Assembly: GCF_021083185.1 (NCBI RefSeq)
Contig: NZ_JAIGQB010000004.1
Coordinates: forward strand, 248,001 to 312,000
Direction: 5' to 3'
Length of the DNA stretch: 64,000 nucleotides
Source of the DNA: Nocardioides furvisabuli
Lineage (GTDB): Bacteria; Actinomycetota; Actinomycetes; Propionibacteriales; Nocardioidaceae
The notes beneath the pieces are model-generated. The model worked only from the letters and a program-made list of their open reading frames with translations, was not told the DNA's origin and did not search any database. Every line of letters starts with the position of its first letter. Position 1 is the first letter of the stretch. The position numbers and the translations under genes were made by a program. Of the stretch, positions 18,128-25,817 are shown piece by piece.

Positions 18128-19117
18128 ATGACGTCTGCCCCGCTCGCCGCGGTCCTGGTCGCGCTGACCCTCGCGGCAGTGCTGGCCACCAGCGGTGCCG
18201 CGAAGCTGCGCGACCGGACGGCCACGAGGGACGCCTTCGACGCGCTGCGGGTGCCGGGCGTCGTACCCAAGGACGCCGCGGCCACGTCGCTCCCGTGGGT
18301 GGAGCTCGCCCTCGCCGCCCTGCTGCTCCTGACCCCCGCTCCCCTGCTCGCGCCGGTCGCGGTCGCCGTGCTCGTCCTGATGCTCTCCTACACCGCCCTC
18401 ATCGCCCGGGCGCTGGGCTTCGACGAGCCGGTCACGTGCTCCTGCTTCGGCAGCCTCGGTCGTCACGACGTCGACCGCACGACCCTCGCCCGCAACTTGC
18501 TCCTGACACTCCTGGCCGGCGCCCTCACCTGGCTCGCGTTCGCCGGTGGGTCGGTCCCGGCTGCCGTGGCCGACCTCGACTCCGGCGGGTGGTGGGCGCT
18601 GCTCGCCGCGGCTGCGGCCGCCGCAGTGGCCGTGCTGGTCGTGGGCACCCCGTCGAGCGCCGGTGCCGGACCGGTCGGCGAGCTGCTCGACTACGAGCGC
18701 CAGGCCATCCCCTACGGCGTACTCACCCTGCCCGGCGGGCGGACGTCCTCGCTGGTCGAGCTGGCCTCGACGCAGGCGCGCCTGCTCGTGATGCTCAGCC
18801 CCGGCTGCGGTCCCTGCGTCCGCACCGCCGAGCACCTCGACGACTGGGCCGCACGTCTCGCCCCGGCGGTGGGGCTGCTGGCGGTCTACCCCGACGTCGC
18901 CTCGGCGGCCGCAGCCCCGCAGCACGGGCGCGAGCTCTCGGCGTCCGAGCCCGAGCTGAACGTCCGGCGGGTCTTCTCCGCTGCAACCCCCGCCGCGGTC
19001 CTGCTCGGCGCCGACGGCTACCTCGCCGGCGGACCCGTCGCGGGCGAGGACGCGGTCGCGGAGTTCGTCGAGGACGTGCTGTCCGTCCTGGCCGACGCGC
19101 CCAGTCCGGCCGAGTAG
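18128..19117 (+). CDS. MauE/DoxX-type membrane protein fused to a thioredoxin-like domain
   Basis: A 329-residue fusion. The N-terminal half has the four-helix MauE/DoxX membrane domain (SGAAKLRDRTATRDAF, then helices near 55, 75, 120 and 155, with a CSCFG motif between helices 3 and 4). The C-terminal half (about 185-320) is a thioredoxin-like domain with SPGCGPCVRTAEHLDD holding a CGPC active site. The arrangement suggests membrane-coupled electron transfer to an exported thiol partner, similar to MauE/MauD but in one chain. It opens the glycosyltransferase block, though no direct link is visible. Confidence 0.8.
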   Translation: MTSAPLAAVLVALTLAAVLATSGAAKLRDRTATRDAFDALRVPGVVPKDAAATSLPWVELALAALLLLTPAPLLAPVAVAVLVLMLSYTALIARALGFDEPVTCSCFGSLGRHDVDRTTLARNLLLTLLAGALTWLAFAGGSVPAAVADLDSGGWWALLAAAAAAAVAVLVVGTPSSAGAGPVGELLDYERQAIPYGVLTLPGGRTSSLVELASTQARLLVMLSPGCGPCVRTAEHLDDWAARLAPAVGLLAVYPDVASAAAAPQHGRELSASEPELNVRRVFSAATPAAVLLGADGYLAGGPVAGEDAVAEFVEDVLSVLADAPSPAE

Positions 19118-19132
19118 CCGGCCGCGGCTCCC

Positions 19133-19138
19133 TAGGAT
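19133..19138 (+). promoter_or_regulatory. Leaderless -10 box of the double GT2 gene
   Basis: TAGGAT, 6 bases before GTG 19145. Confidence 0.6.
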
Positions 19139-19144
19139 CGTCGC

Positions 19145-20992
19145 GTGCCCGAGCCTGCCCTGTCCGTCGTCGTCCCCACCCGGGGCGGCATACGCCGGCT
19201 CCCGGTGCTGCTCGACGCCCTCGCCTCCCAGTCGCTCGACGAGCCCTGGGAGGTGGTGGTCGTCCTCGACGGTGACGTCGACGGCAGCCGCACGCTCCTG
19301 GAGTCGTACGCCGACCGCGTCCCGCTGCGCATCGTCGAGCGCACCGGTGGGACCGGCGTCGGTGCGGCGCTGGCCGCGGGCTACGAGGCGGCCCGCGGCG
19401 AGATCGTCCTGCGCTGCGACGACGACCTGACGCCGCAGCCCGGCTTCCTCGCCGCCCACCTCGCGCGCCACCGAGCCCGCCCGGAGGGGGCGGCTCCGCT
19501 GGGCGTCGTCTCGATGACGCGCGACGTCTTCGCCGACACGGCGTACGCCGCGGCGTACGGCCGACCGGCCAACCAGCGCCTGCTGGCGCAGGCCTACGCC
19601 CGCCCGGCCGAGGAGCGCTGGCAGCACTGGGCGGCGTGCAACTCCGTGCCCCGCGCGTCCTACGAGGCGGTGGGCGGCTTCGACCCGACGCTGGGCTACC
19701 GCGAGGACTCCGAGCTGGGCCTGCGGCTGGCTCAGTCGGGTGTCGAGATCGTCGTCGACCCCGACCTCGAGGTCGAGCACCGCGCTCCCGCACCCGACAC
19801 CGCGACCCGCGCCGCGCGCGCCTTCACCTCCGGCGCCTCGACCGTCGCCTTCGACGAGCGGCACCCCGGCACGCACTCCGCCGCCGAGGCACCCCGCGGC
19901 GCCTGGAGCCGCGCGGTCGCCGCAGCGGCGGGACGGATCGGGTCGCGCGAGCGCGCCGCCGCACTGGGCCGCCGCGTCGACCACGTCCTCCCCCGCCTTC
20001 CCGAGGCAGCGCGTGGCAAGGCGATTGCCTGGGCCGTCGAGGCGGCTGCTGTCGCCGGCCGACGGGTCGGCGACACCTCGTGGGTCCGCGAGGTGCCCGC
20101 CGCGCCGGTCGCCACGGTGAGCGTCGTGGTGCCGCACCACGGCGACCCCGCGCCCACGCTCGCGCTGGTCGAGCAGCTCCTCGCCCAGACCCACCCGGTG
20201 CAGGTCGTCGTCGCCGACGACGCGTCGCTCGAGCCCTTCCCTGACCGAGAGGGCATCGAGGTCGTGCGGCGCGCCACCAACGGCGGATTCGGCGCCAACG
20301 TCAACGCCGGCGCAGCCGCCGCCACCGGCGAGGCGATGCTGGTGCTCAACAGCGACCTCGACCTCGAGCCGACCTTCGTCGCCGACATGGTCGCCGCGGC
20401 GCGCACCCACCCACGGGCGGTGCTCGCACCCCGCATGGTCGACGAGCACGGCACCGAGGCGTGGGTGGGCCGCGACTTCCCGCGCGTGCGCCACCAGGTC
20501 GCTGCCTGGCTGACGCCCCTGGCTCGCTTCCGCGGGACGACGGCCTGGCACCGAGCGGTCGGCCACGACGTACGCGCCCACCGCGCCGAGGGCGAGGTCG
20601 ACTGGGTCGTCGGTGCCGCGATGTGGATCCCGGTCGCGGACTTCCGCGCGGTCGGCGGCTTCGACGAGCGCTTCTTCATGAACTCCGAGGAGGTCGACCT
20701 CCAGCGGCGCCTGCGCGAGCGCGGCCTGTCGGTCGTCGCGCTGCGCTCGCCGACCGTCGTGCACGCAGGCGGCGGGTCGTCGCCGTCGGAGTCGCGCCGG
20801 CGCTGGCTGGTCGAGGGCCAGCTGCTCTACGCCGACAAGTGGGGCTCGCGTCGGGTGCTGCAGGTCGCCCTCGGTGCCGCGACCGGCATCAACCTGGTGG
20901 TGAACGCGGCGCGACGCGCGGCGGGCAGCGACGTCCGACCGCTCGAGACGGCGCGCCACGAGCTGCGGCTGCTGTCGCGTCGCGACACCTAG
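19145..20992 (+). CDS. Bifunctional glycosyltransferase with two GT2 domains
   Basis: A 615-residue cytosolic protein with two GT-A folds. The first (about 1-220) begins LSVVVPTRGG and has the metal-binding DDD in RCDDDLTPQPG and an acceptor loop GGFDPTLGYREDSELGLRL. The second (about 320-580) begins VSVVVPHHGD with NSDLDLEP and the GGFDERFFMNSEEVDLQRRL block, which is typical of rhamnosyltransferase-like GT2 proteins. Two transfers in one chain is used in polysaccharide repeat synthesis. The GTG is leaderless. Its TAG stop supplies the first three bases of the next promoter box. Confidence 0.88.
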   Translation: MPEPALSVVVPTRGGIRRLPVLLDALASQSLDEPWEVVVVLDGDVDGSRTLLESYADRVPLRIVERTGGTGVGAALAAGYEAARGEIVLRCDDDLTPQPGFLAAHLARHRARPEGAAPLGVVSMTRDVFADTAYAAAYGRPANQRLLAQAYARPAEERWQHWAACNSVPRASYEAVGGFDPTLGYREDSELGLRLAQSGVEIVVDPDLEVEHRAPAPDTATRAARAFTSGASTVAFDERHPGTHSAAEAPRGAWSRAVAAAAGRIGSRERAAALGRRVDHVLPRLPEAARGKAIAWAVEAAAVAGRRVGDTSWVREVPAAPVATVSVVVPHHGDPAPTLALVEQLLAQTHPVQVVVADDASLEPFPDREGIEVVRRATNGGFGANVNAGAAAATGEAMLVLNSDLDLEPTFVADMVAAARTHPRAVLAPRMVDEHGTEAWVGRDFPRVRHQVAAWLTPLARFRGTTAWHRAVGHDVRAHRAEGEVDWVVGAAMWIPVADFRAVGGFDERFFMNSEEVDLQRRLRERGLSVVALRSPTVVHAGGGSSPSESRRRWLVEGQLLYADKWGSRRVLQVALGAATGINLVVNAARRAAGSDVRPLETARHELRLLSRRDT

Positions 20993-20995
20993 GAT
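20990..20995 (+). promoter_or_regulatory. Leaderless -10 box overlapping the previous stop codon
   Basis: TAGGAT, 6 bases before GTG 21002; the TAG is also the stop codon of the preceding glycosyltransferase gene. Confidence 0.55.
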
Positions 20996-21001
20996 CGCCG
21001 C

Positions 21002-22129
21002 GTGTCGCGAACTCTGTGCGTGGTCTCCCCCGGGCGGCTCGCCGTCGCCGGCGACGGTCGCGTGCAGGTCGACCCGAAGACGGCGGCCGGCATGGAGCAG
21101 TACGCCGCCTCCTGGCCGGGCGACGTCCACTTCGTCGCGCGACGCGGGCCCCTCGACGCCCGGTCGCAGCCCTTCGAGTGGCCGCGCCACGAGGACCTGC
21201 CCTTCGCCGTCTCGGTCGTCGACGACGTCGAGGAGATGGTCCGCGCGCTGGCCCCCGCTGTCGTGCTCGCCCCCCTGGAGCTGGACAACGCGCCGCTAGT
21301 CGACCTGCCCGGCAGGTGCGTGCTGGTCTGCGACTACCCGCTGCGTGTGCGCTGGGACAACGTCCGCCTCGACCCGCGGCTCGGAGCGGTGGACCGGCTG
21401 CGCACGGCTGTGGGACTGACCCGGCGGGCTGCGGTCCTGCGCCGGATGATCCGCCGCGCCGACGGGCTGCAGTGCAACGGGCCCGACACCTTCGACACCT
21501 ACGCGCGCCACTCGCCGAGCCCACTGCTCTACCTCGACACCCGGGTCACCTCCGACGACGTGGCGACCGCGGTGCGCACGCCCTCCGGTGACGCCCCCCT
21601 GCTGCGCCTGGCCTTCTCCGGACGCTGGATCGAGCAGAAGGGCGTCCTCGACGCGGTGACCGTGGCCGAGCGCCTGCACGCGGACGGCGCACGTGTGCAC
21701 CTGACGCTGCTGGGCGGCGGGCCGCTCGAGGACCGCCTCCGCAGGCTCGACCACCCCGCGGTCTCCGTCGTGGGACGCCTGGACTTCGCCGAGGAGTGGG
21801 TGCCGTTCGTCCGCGACCGCGTCGACGTGATGGTCCTCCCGCACCCCCAGGGCGACTCGGCGTCGACCTTCCTGGAGTCGATGAGCTGTGGGACGCCGGT
21901 CGCGGGCTACGACAACCGCTACTGGCGCTCCCTCCACGCGACCAGCGGCGGCGGCTGGACGACCCCGGTCTCCGACACCGATGCCCTGGTCTCGCACCTC
22001 TCCGCGCTGGCCGACGACCGCGACGAGGTCGCCCGGGCGCGGCGGGCCGGGCTCGACTTCGCCGCAGACCACTCCTTCGACCTGGAGTTCGGCCGCCGCA
22101 TCGACCACCTGCTCTCCGTCACCGCCTGA
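21002..22129 (+). CDS. Glycosyltransferase family 4
   Basis: A 375-residue GT-B glycosyltransferase. The C-terminal nucleotide-sugar domain is visible: LAFSGRWIEQKGVLDAV, LLGGGPLEDRLRRL, and the E-x7-E-like STFLESMSCGTPVAGYDNRYW. The N-terminal acceptor domain is less conserved. Unusually the protein lacks an obvious glycine-rich N-terminal loop, so acceptor specificity cannot be guessed. The leaderless GTG follows TAGGAT. Confidence 0.82.
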   Translation: MSRTLCVVSPGRLAVAGDGRVQVDPKTAAGMEQYAASWPGDVHFVARRGPLDARSQPFEWPRHEDLPFAVSVVDDVEEMVRALAPAVVLAPLELDNAPLVDLPGRCVLVCDYPLRVRWDNVRLDPRLGAVDRLRTAVGLTRRAAVLRRMIRRADGLQCNGPDTFDTYARHSPSPLLYLDTRVTSDDVATAVRTPSGDAPLLRLAFSGRWIEQKGVLDAVTVAERLHADGARVHLTLLGGGPLEDRLRRLDHPAVSVVGRLDFAEEWVPFVRDRVDVMVLPHPQGDSASTFLESMSCGTPVAGYDNRYWRSLHATSGGGWTTPVSDTDALVSHLSALADDRDEVARARRAGLDFAADHSFDLEFGRRIDHLLSVTA

Positions 22130-22174
22130 CCGGCGGTGCACTACTGTCCACCGCGGACCCGAGGAGGAGGACGG

Positions 22175-23242
22175 ATGCCCAAGGCCCTCGTGCTCAGCGG
22201 CCACGACCTGCGCGCCTGGCGCGAGGAGTACGCCGCCGGAGCCGCACCCGCCGAGCTCCCCTACGAGGTCGACGCGCTGCGCAGCGCCGGCCTCGACCTG
22301 ACTGTGCGCTCGAACAGCCACCGTCCTTCGGTGACGCGGCTGCGCGCCAAGGTCGAGCACCGGACGAAGTACGGCGTCGCGCTGCCCTTGGCCGCCGCGC
22401 CCTCGGTCCTCCGGCACGATGTCGTCATTGCTCTGCTCGAGCGAGAGGGCGCACTCCCGGCCATCCTTCGCGGACGCAGCCTCCCTCCGTACTCGCGACG
22501 ACCGCTGGTCATCTACTCCTGGCGGCTCGCCTACGACGTGCTCCACGCCTCCGCGGCGGAGCGCAGGAAGCTGGTCGATCGCTACTCGTCCGCGGACCTC
22601 ATCACGCACATGAGCTCCCGCGAGTCAGACATCCTGATGGAAGCCGGGTTCGCACCTGAGCAGTTGTTCGGAGCCACCTTTGGCGTTTCGCACAACTACT
22701 ACGTGCCAGGTCCGGAAGCGCAGCGCGACATCGACCTCTTGGCCGTCGGTCAGGATCATGGGCGCGACTACGCCACCCTCTTCGCCGCGATCGAAGGCAC
22801 AGACAACCGGCTTGATCTCGTGTGCCGACCGGAGAACCTTGCGGATCTGCGAGTTCCGCCGAATGTCCGTGTGCACGGCACGGTCCCGCATGCCACCTAC
22901 AGGCACCTTCTCCGTAGGGCGAAGGTCGTTGCGGTCCCCACTGACGTGCGGTCCTACCCCACGGGTTCCAGCGTTGTCCTCGAGGCGGCTTCGAGTGGTT
23001 GCTGTGTGGTCGCGACTGACACCCCCGCGATGGCCGACTACATCGCGGACGGCCGCACCGGCGTGCTGGTGCCGCCGCACGACGCCGTCAGCTGGCGCGA
23101 AACCCTGCTGCGCCTGAGTGCAGACGACGGGATCCGTCGACGCCTGGGCGAAGGCGCGCGACGCTCGGTCGAGGAGACCTTCAACGCCGTTCACATGTGG
23201 ACCGAGATCGCCGGCGAGATGCGGCGCCGCGGCCTGGTCTGA
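22175..23242 (+). CDS. Glycosyltransferase family 4 (possibly part-acquired)
   Basis: A 355-residue GT-B protein. The C-terminal domain shows VAVPTDVRSYPTGSSVVLEAASSGCCVVATDTPAMADYIADG and a terminal LGEGARRSVEETFN, the usual GT4 signature. ATG 22175 is preceded by GAGGAGGAGG with TACTGT at 22142-22147 as a candidate -10, so unlike its neighbours it has a leader. Codon use changes inside the gene: from about 22.65 to 23.05 kb third positions are visibly less GC-rich than at either end. The gene ends 6 bases before the convergent next one. Confidence 0.8.
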   Translation: MPKALVLSGHDLRAWREEYAAGAAPAELPYEVDALRSAGLDLTVRSNSHRPSVTRLRAKVEHRTKYGVALPLAAAPSVLRHDVVIALLEREGALPAILRGRSLPPYSRRPLVIYSWRLAYDVLHASAAERRKLVDRYSSADLITHMSSRESDILMEAGFAPEQLFGATFGVSHNYYVPGPEAQRDIDLLAVGQDHGRDYATLFAAIEGTDNRLDLVCRPENLADLRVPPNVRVHGTVPHATYRHLLRRAKVVAVPTDVRSYPTGSSVVLEAASSGCCVVATDTPAMADYIADGRTGVLVPPHDAVSWRETLLRLSADDGIRRRLGEGARRSVEETFNAVHMWTEIAGEMRRRGLV

Positions 23243-23248
23243 CGGGCT

Positions 23249-24475
23249 TCAGCCGGTCGGGCCATCGAGCGCCCAGGACGCGAGCACCTGCTCGACGAAG
23301 CGCGGCCGGGCGAACTCGGTCCGCGCCCAGTCCTGCGAGCGGTCCGCGAGCACCTGGGCCGCGGCGGGGTCGGCCAACACCGCCGCCAGCGCCTCGGCGA
23401 GCGACTCCGGGCTGTCGGTGAGGGAGGCGAAGAGATCGTCCGGGCCCACGCCCTCAGCGCCGACGTGCGTCGTCACCACCGGTACGCCGTGCAGCAGCGC
23501 CTCGATCGTCTTGAACTTCACCCCGGCTCCCTGCAGCACCGGCACGAGCGCGGCGGCCCCGGCGGCGTACTCCGCGTCGAGGTCGTCGACGAAGCCGGCC
23601 AGCTCGATCGACGCGATGCCGTCGACCGCCTGCTTCAGCGCCTCGGACGCGCCGCCACCGACGAGGCGCAGGCGCGCGCCGGGGACCCGGGCGAGGACCC
23701 GCGGCCACAGCTCGGCGACCGTCCACAGAGCAGCCTTGTTGTTCTCGTCGCGAGCGAGGTAGGAGACGACCAGCACCGTCCCGTCGCCGGGCGGCGCGGC
23801 CCGGTGGCGCACGAGCGGACCGTTGGCGAGCGGAGGGCGTACGACGCGCGTGTGGCGCGGGTTGCCGAGCAGCTCGACGTCCTTGTCGCTGAAGACCACG
23901 ACCTCGTCCAGCGCCGCCACCATCCGGCGCTCGTGACGCTGGGACTTGCGGGCGACGCGCTGCCAGTAGCGCCGGTCGGCAGGCGTGTCCTGCGGCTCGC
24001 GCAGGAACGACTGGGACATCACGTCGTGGAAGGTGCCGACGATGCGAGCCCGCGGGTTCAGCCGTCGCAGGAGGTGCACCAGCCGGATCGAGTCCGACCA
24101 CTGCAGGTCGATGACGTCGGCCGCACGGATCGCTGCCCGGGCCTCGCGGGAGCGCACCAGGTCGGCCAGCAGGGGCAGGTAGGGCATGCCGGGATCCCAG
24201 CGCGCGCGGAGCCGAGTGTCGATATTAAGGGCGAGACGGTTCAGCGCACTTCCCCACACGGTTTCGGCAGGCTCCAAACCGAGCGGGATGACTCGGCGGG
24301 GGGCACCTGAGCGACCTGTCGCCTCGCGGTTGATCCGCCAGCCCGGGACCACGACTGTGAGGTCGACGAGCGGCTCAGTCGAGTCGCACAGAGCCTTCAT
24401 GTAGGTGCCGCCGGCGTGCGGGACGCAGTCGTAGCCGAGGGTGGTGGCGATGACGACCACGCGGGGCTGGGGCAC
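23249..24475 (-). CDS. Glycosyltransferase family 4
   Basis: A 408-residue GT-B enzyme. The N-terminal domain opens RVVVIATTLGYDCVPHAGGTYMKAL with an acceptor-side GG loop; the C-terminal domain has VLVVSYLARDENNKAALWTVAELWP, LRLVGGGASEALKQ and a donor-site GAGVKFKTIEALLHGVPVVTTHVGAEGV. It matches the Glyco_trans_4/1 pair. The GTG at 24475 lies 6 bases after CACAAT. Convergent with the gene before and divergent from the PIG-L gene. Confidence 0.85.
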   Translation of the reverse strand: MPQPRVVVIATTLGYDCVPHAGGTYMKALCDSTEPLVDLTVVVPGWRINREATGRSGAPRRVIPLGLEPAETVWGSALNRLALNIDTRLRARWDPGMPYLPLLADLVRSREARAAIRAADVIDLQWSDSIRLVHLLRRLNPRARIVGTFHDVMSQSFLREPQDTPADRRYWQRVARKSQRHERRMVAALDEVVVFSDKDVELLGNPRHTRVVRPPLANGPLVRHRAAPPGDGTVLVVSYLARDENNKAALWTVAELWPRVLARVPGARLRLVGGGASEALKQAVDGIASIELAGFVDDLDAEYAAGAAALVPVLQGAGVKFKTIEALLHGVPVVTTHVGAEGVGPDDLFASLTDSPESLAEALAAVLADPAAAQVLADRSQDWARTEFARPRFVEQVLASWALDGPTG

Positions 24476-24481
24476 CGGGGC

Positions 24482-24487
24482 ATTGTG
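24482..24487 (-). promoter_or_regulatory. Leaderless -10 box variant (CACAAT)
   Basis: CACAAT on the minus strand, 6 bases before GTG 24475; a CAnnnT variant of the TAnnnT box. Confidence 0.4.
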
Positions 24488-24520
24488 TCAGGACCGACCG
24501 TCCAGGATGCCGCGCCTCAC

Positions 24521-24526
24521 TAGGAT
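24521..24526 (+). promoter_or_regulatory. Leaderless -10 box of the mini-ORF and PIG-L operon
   Basis: TAGGAT, 6 bases before GTG 24533, which opens an 11-codon frame and not the PIG-L gene itself. Confidence 0.55.
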
Positions 24527-24532
24527 GCCCAC

Positions 24533-24565
24533 GTGACCACCGAGGAGCGCGGATGCTGCGCCTGA
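24533..24565 (+). CDS. Putative leaderless leader peptide VTTEERGCCA
   Basis: A 10-residue frame (VTTEERGCCA) that begins at a GTG 6 bases after a TAGGAT box. It contains the Shine-Dalgarno GAGGAG of the PIG-L gene and its two adjacent Cys codons fall over that gene's ATG; its TGA overlaps the PIG-L frame. Leaderless Cys-containing short ORFs act as attenuators for downstream genes in mycobacteria, so this may be a leader peptide. Expression is unproven, and it may be chance. Confidence 0.35.
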   Translation: MTTEERGCCA

Positions 24566-25173
24566 TCCTGGCCCCCCACATGGACGACGAGGCCATGGGG
24601 TGCGGCGGCCTGATGGCGAAGCACCCCGACGAGTGCGTCGTCGTGGTCATGACCGACAGCGGCGAGACGCGCGCGCGCGAGCACGCGGAGGCGATGAAGA
24701 TCCTCGGGGTCGACGAGTCGCGCCAGCTCGGCTTCCCCGACGGCCAGACGCCGCAGCACATGACCGAGATGGTCGGCGCGATCGACACGATCATGGCCGA
24801 GCTCAAGCCCGACGAACTCTACCTCCCCTATCCCTCGCTGCACCAGGACCACATCGCGGTCTACGAGGCCGGCATGCGCTCGTGCCGGGTGTCGATGTCG
24901 CTGGACCACTGGTTCCCGCCGAGCGTCTACGTCTACGACATCGCGGTCTACGACGTGAACCTCTATCCCACCGACCTGCGGTGGAACGTCTTCGAGGCGC
25001 TGACCGAGGAGCAGATCACCGCCAAGGAGGCGGCCTGCCAGGCCTACCAGTCGGAGATCCCCACCGAGGTGCACCCGATCAACAGCGTGCGCCAGATCGC
25101 CGGCGCGCTCGGACAGGTGCGGCTCGTGCCGTACGCCGAGCAGTTCGCGCTGGTGCGGACGGTCCGCCGGTGA
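24553..25173 (+). CDS. PIG-L family deacetylase (LmbE-like)
   Basis: A 206-residue zinc hydrolase that removes acetyl from an N-acetylated sugar. The metal motif is APHMDDEAMGCGG (His9, Asp11, Asp12) and the third ligand area LHQDH (His97, His100). PIG-L enzymes act in mycothiol and bacillithiol pathways and on polysaccharide precursors. Here it is translationally joined to a WbqC gene (GTGA overlap) and a glycosyltransferase, so a sugar-modification role in the surface polysaccharide is likely. RBS GAGGAG. Confidence 0.88.
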   Translation: MLRLILAPHMDDEAMGCGGLMAKHPDECVVVVMTDSGETRAREHAEAMKILGVDESRQLGFPDGQTPQHMTEMVGAIDTIMAELKPDELYLPYPSLHQDHIAVYEAGMRSCRVSMSLDHWFPPSVYVYDIAVYDVNLYPTDLRWNVFEALTEEQITAKEAACQAYQSEIPTEVHPINSVRQIAGALGQVRLVPYAEQFALVRTVRR

Positions 25174-25817
25174 GGGTCGCGATCCACCAGCCCGACCTCC
25201 TGCCGTGGCCGGGGTTCTGGTTCAAGATGCTCAACAGCGACCGCTTCGTGCTGGCCGTGCACGACCAGCTCCAGAAGCACTGGGTGCAGCGTCGCGTCAC
25301 GATGCGCGACTCCTGGGTCACCCTGTCGCTGGAGACCAAGCCGCACCTGATCCCCATCAACGAGACGATCGTGAAGCCCGGCTGGCAGGACCACCTGGAG
25401 AGCTCCATCACCGGCCGCTACCGCGGGGCCCGCCACTGGAAGGACCGCAGCGGCGACGTCCTCGAGATGATCCACGCCGTCGACTCCCACAACCTCGCCG
25501 ACATCAACCACCGGCTGATCCTCGCGATGCGCGACTACCTCGGGATCACCACCGAGGTCGTGGTGACCGACCCGCCGCAGTCCAAGGCCGCCGACCGGGT
25601 GCTCGAGCAGCTCCAGATGGTCGGCGCGACGTCGTACCTCTCGGGCACCGGCGCGAAGGACTACCTCGGCGAGGAGGCGCAGGCAAAGTTCCGCGAGCTC
25701 GGCATCGGGCTCGAGTTCTCCGACCACCACAAGACGACCGGCGACTCCATCATCACCGTGCTGATGGACTACGACGAGCCGCTGGAGATCGTGGCGAAGG
25801 CGGCGGATGCCGGGTGA
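25170..25817 (+). CDS. WbqC family protein
   Basis: A 215-residue protein with the WbqC family N-terminus VAIHQPDLLPWPGFWFKML and conserved QKHWVQRRVTMRDS and HLESSITGRYRGARHW. WbqC-like proteins occur in O-antigen and sugar-modification clusters, mainly in pathways of amino sugars, but the reaction is not settled. It is the middle of a three-gene operon; GTG 25170 overlaps the PIG-L stop and its TGA overlaps the next GTG, so all three are translated in series. Confidence 0.87.
   Translation: MRVAIHQPDLLPWPGFWFKMLNSDRFVLAVHDQLQKHWVQRRVTMRDSWVTLSLETKPHLIPINETIVKPGWQDHLESSITGRYRGARHWKDRSGDVLEMIHAVDSHNLADINHRLILAMRDYLGITTEVVVTDPPQSKAADRVLEQLQMVGATSYLSGTGAKDYLGEEAQAKFRELGIGLEFSDHHKTTGDSIITVLMDYDEPLEIVAKAADAG

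Noticed and set aside
18026..21190. Minus-strand open frame of 1054 codons opposite DUF1707 and the glycosyltransferases
   Set aside because: Shadow of the plus-strand genes; repetitive Arg/Gly/Ala content.
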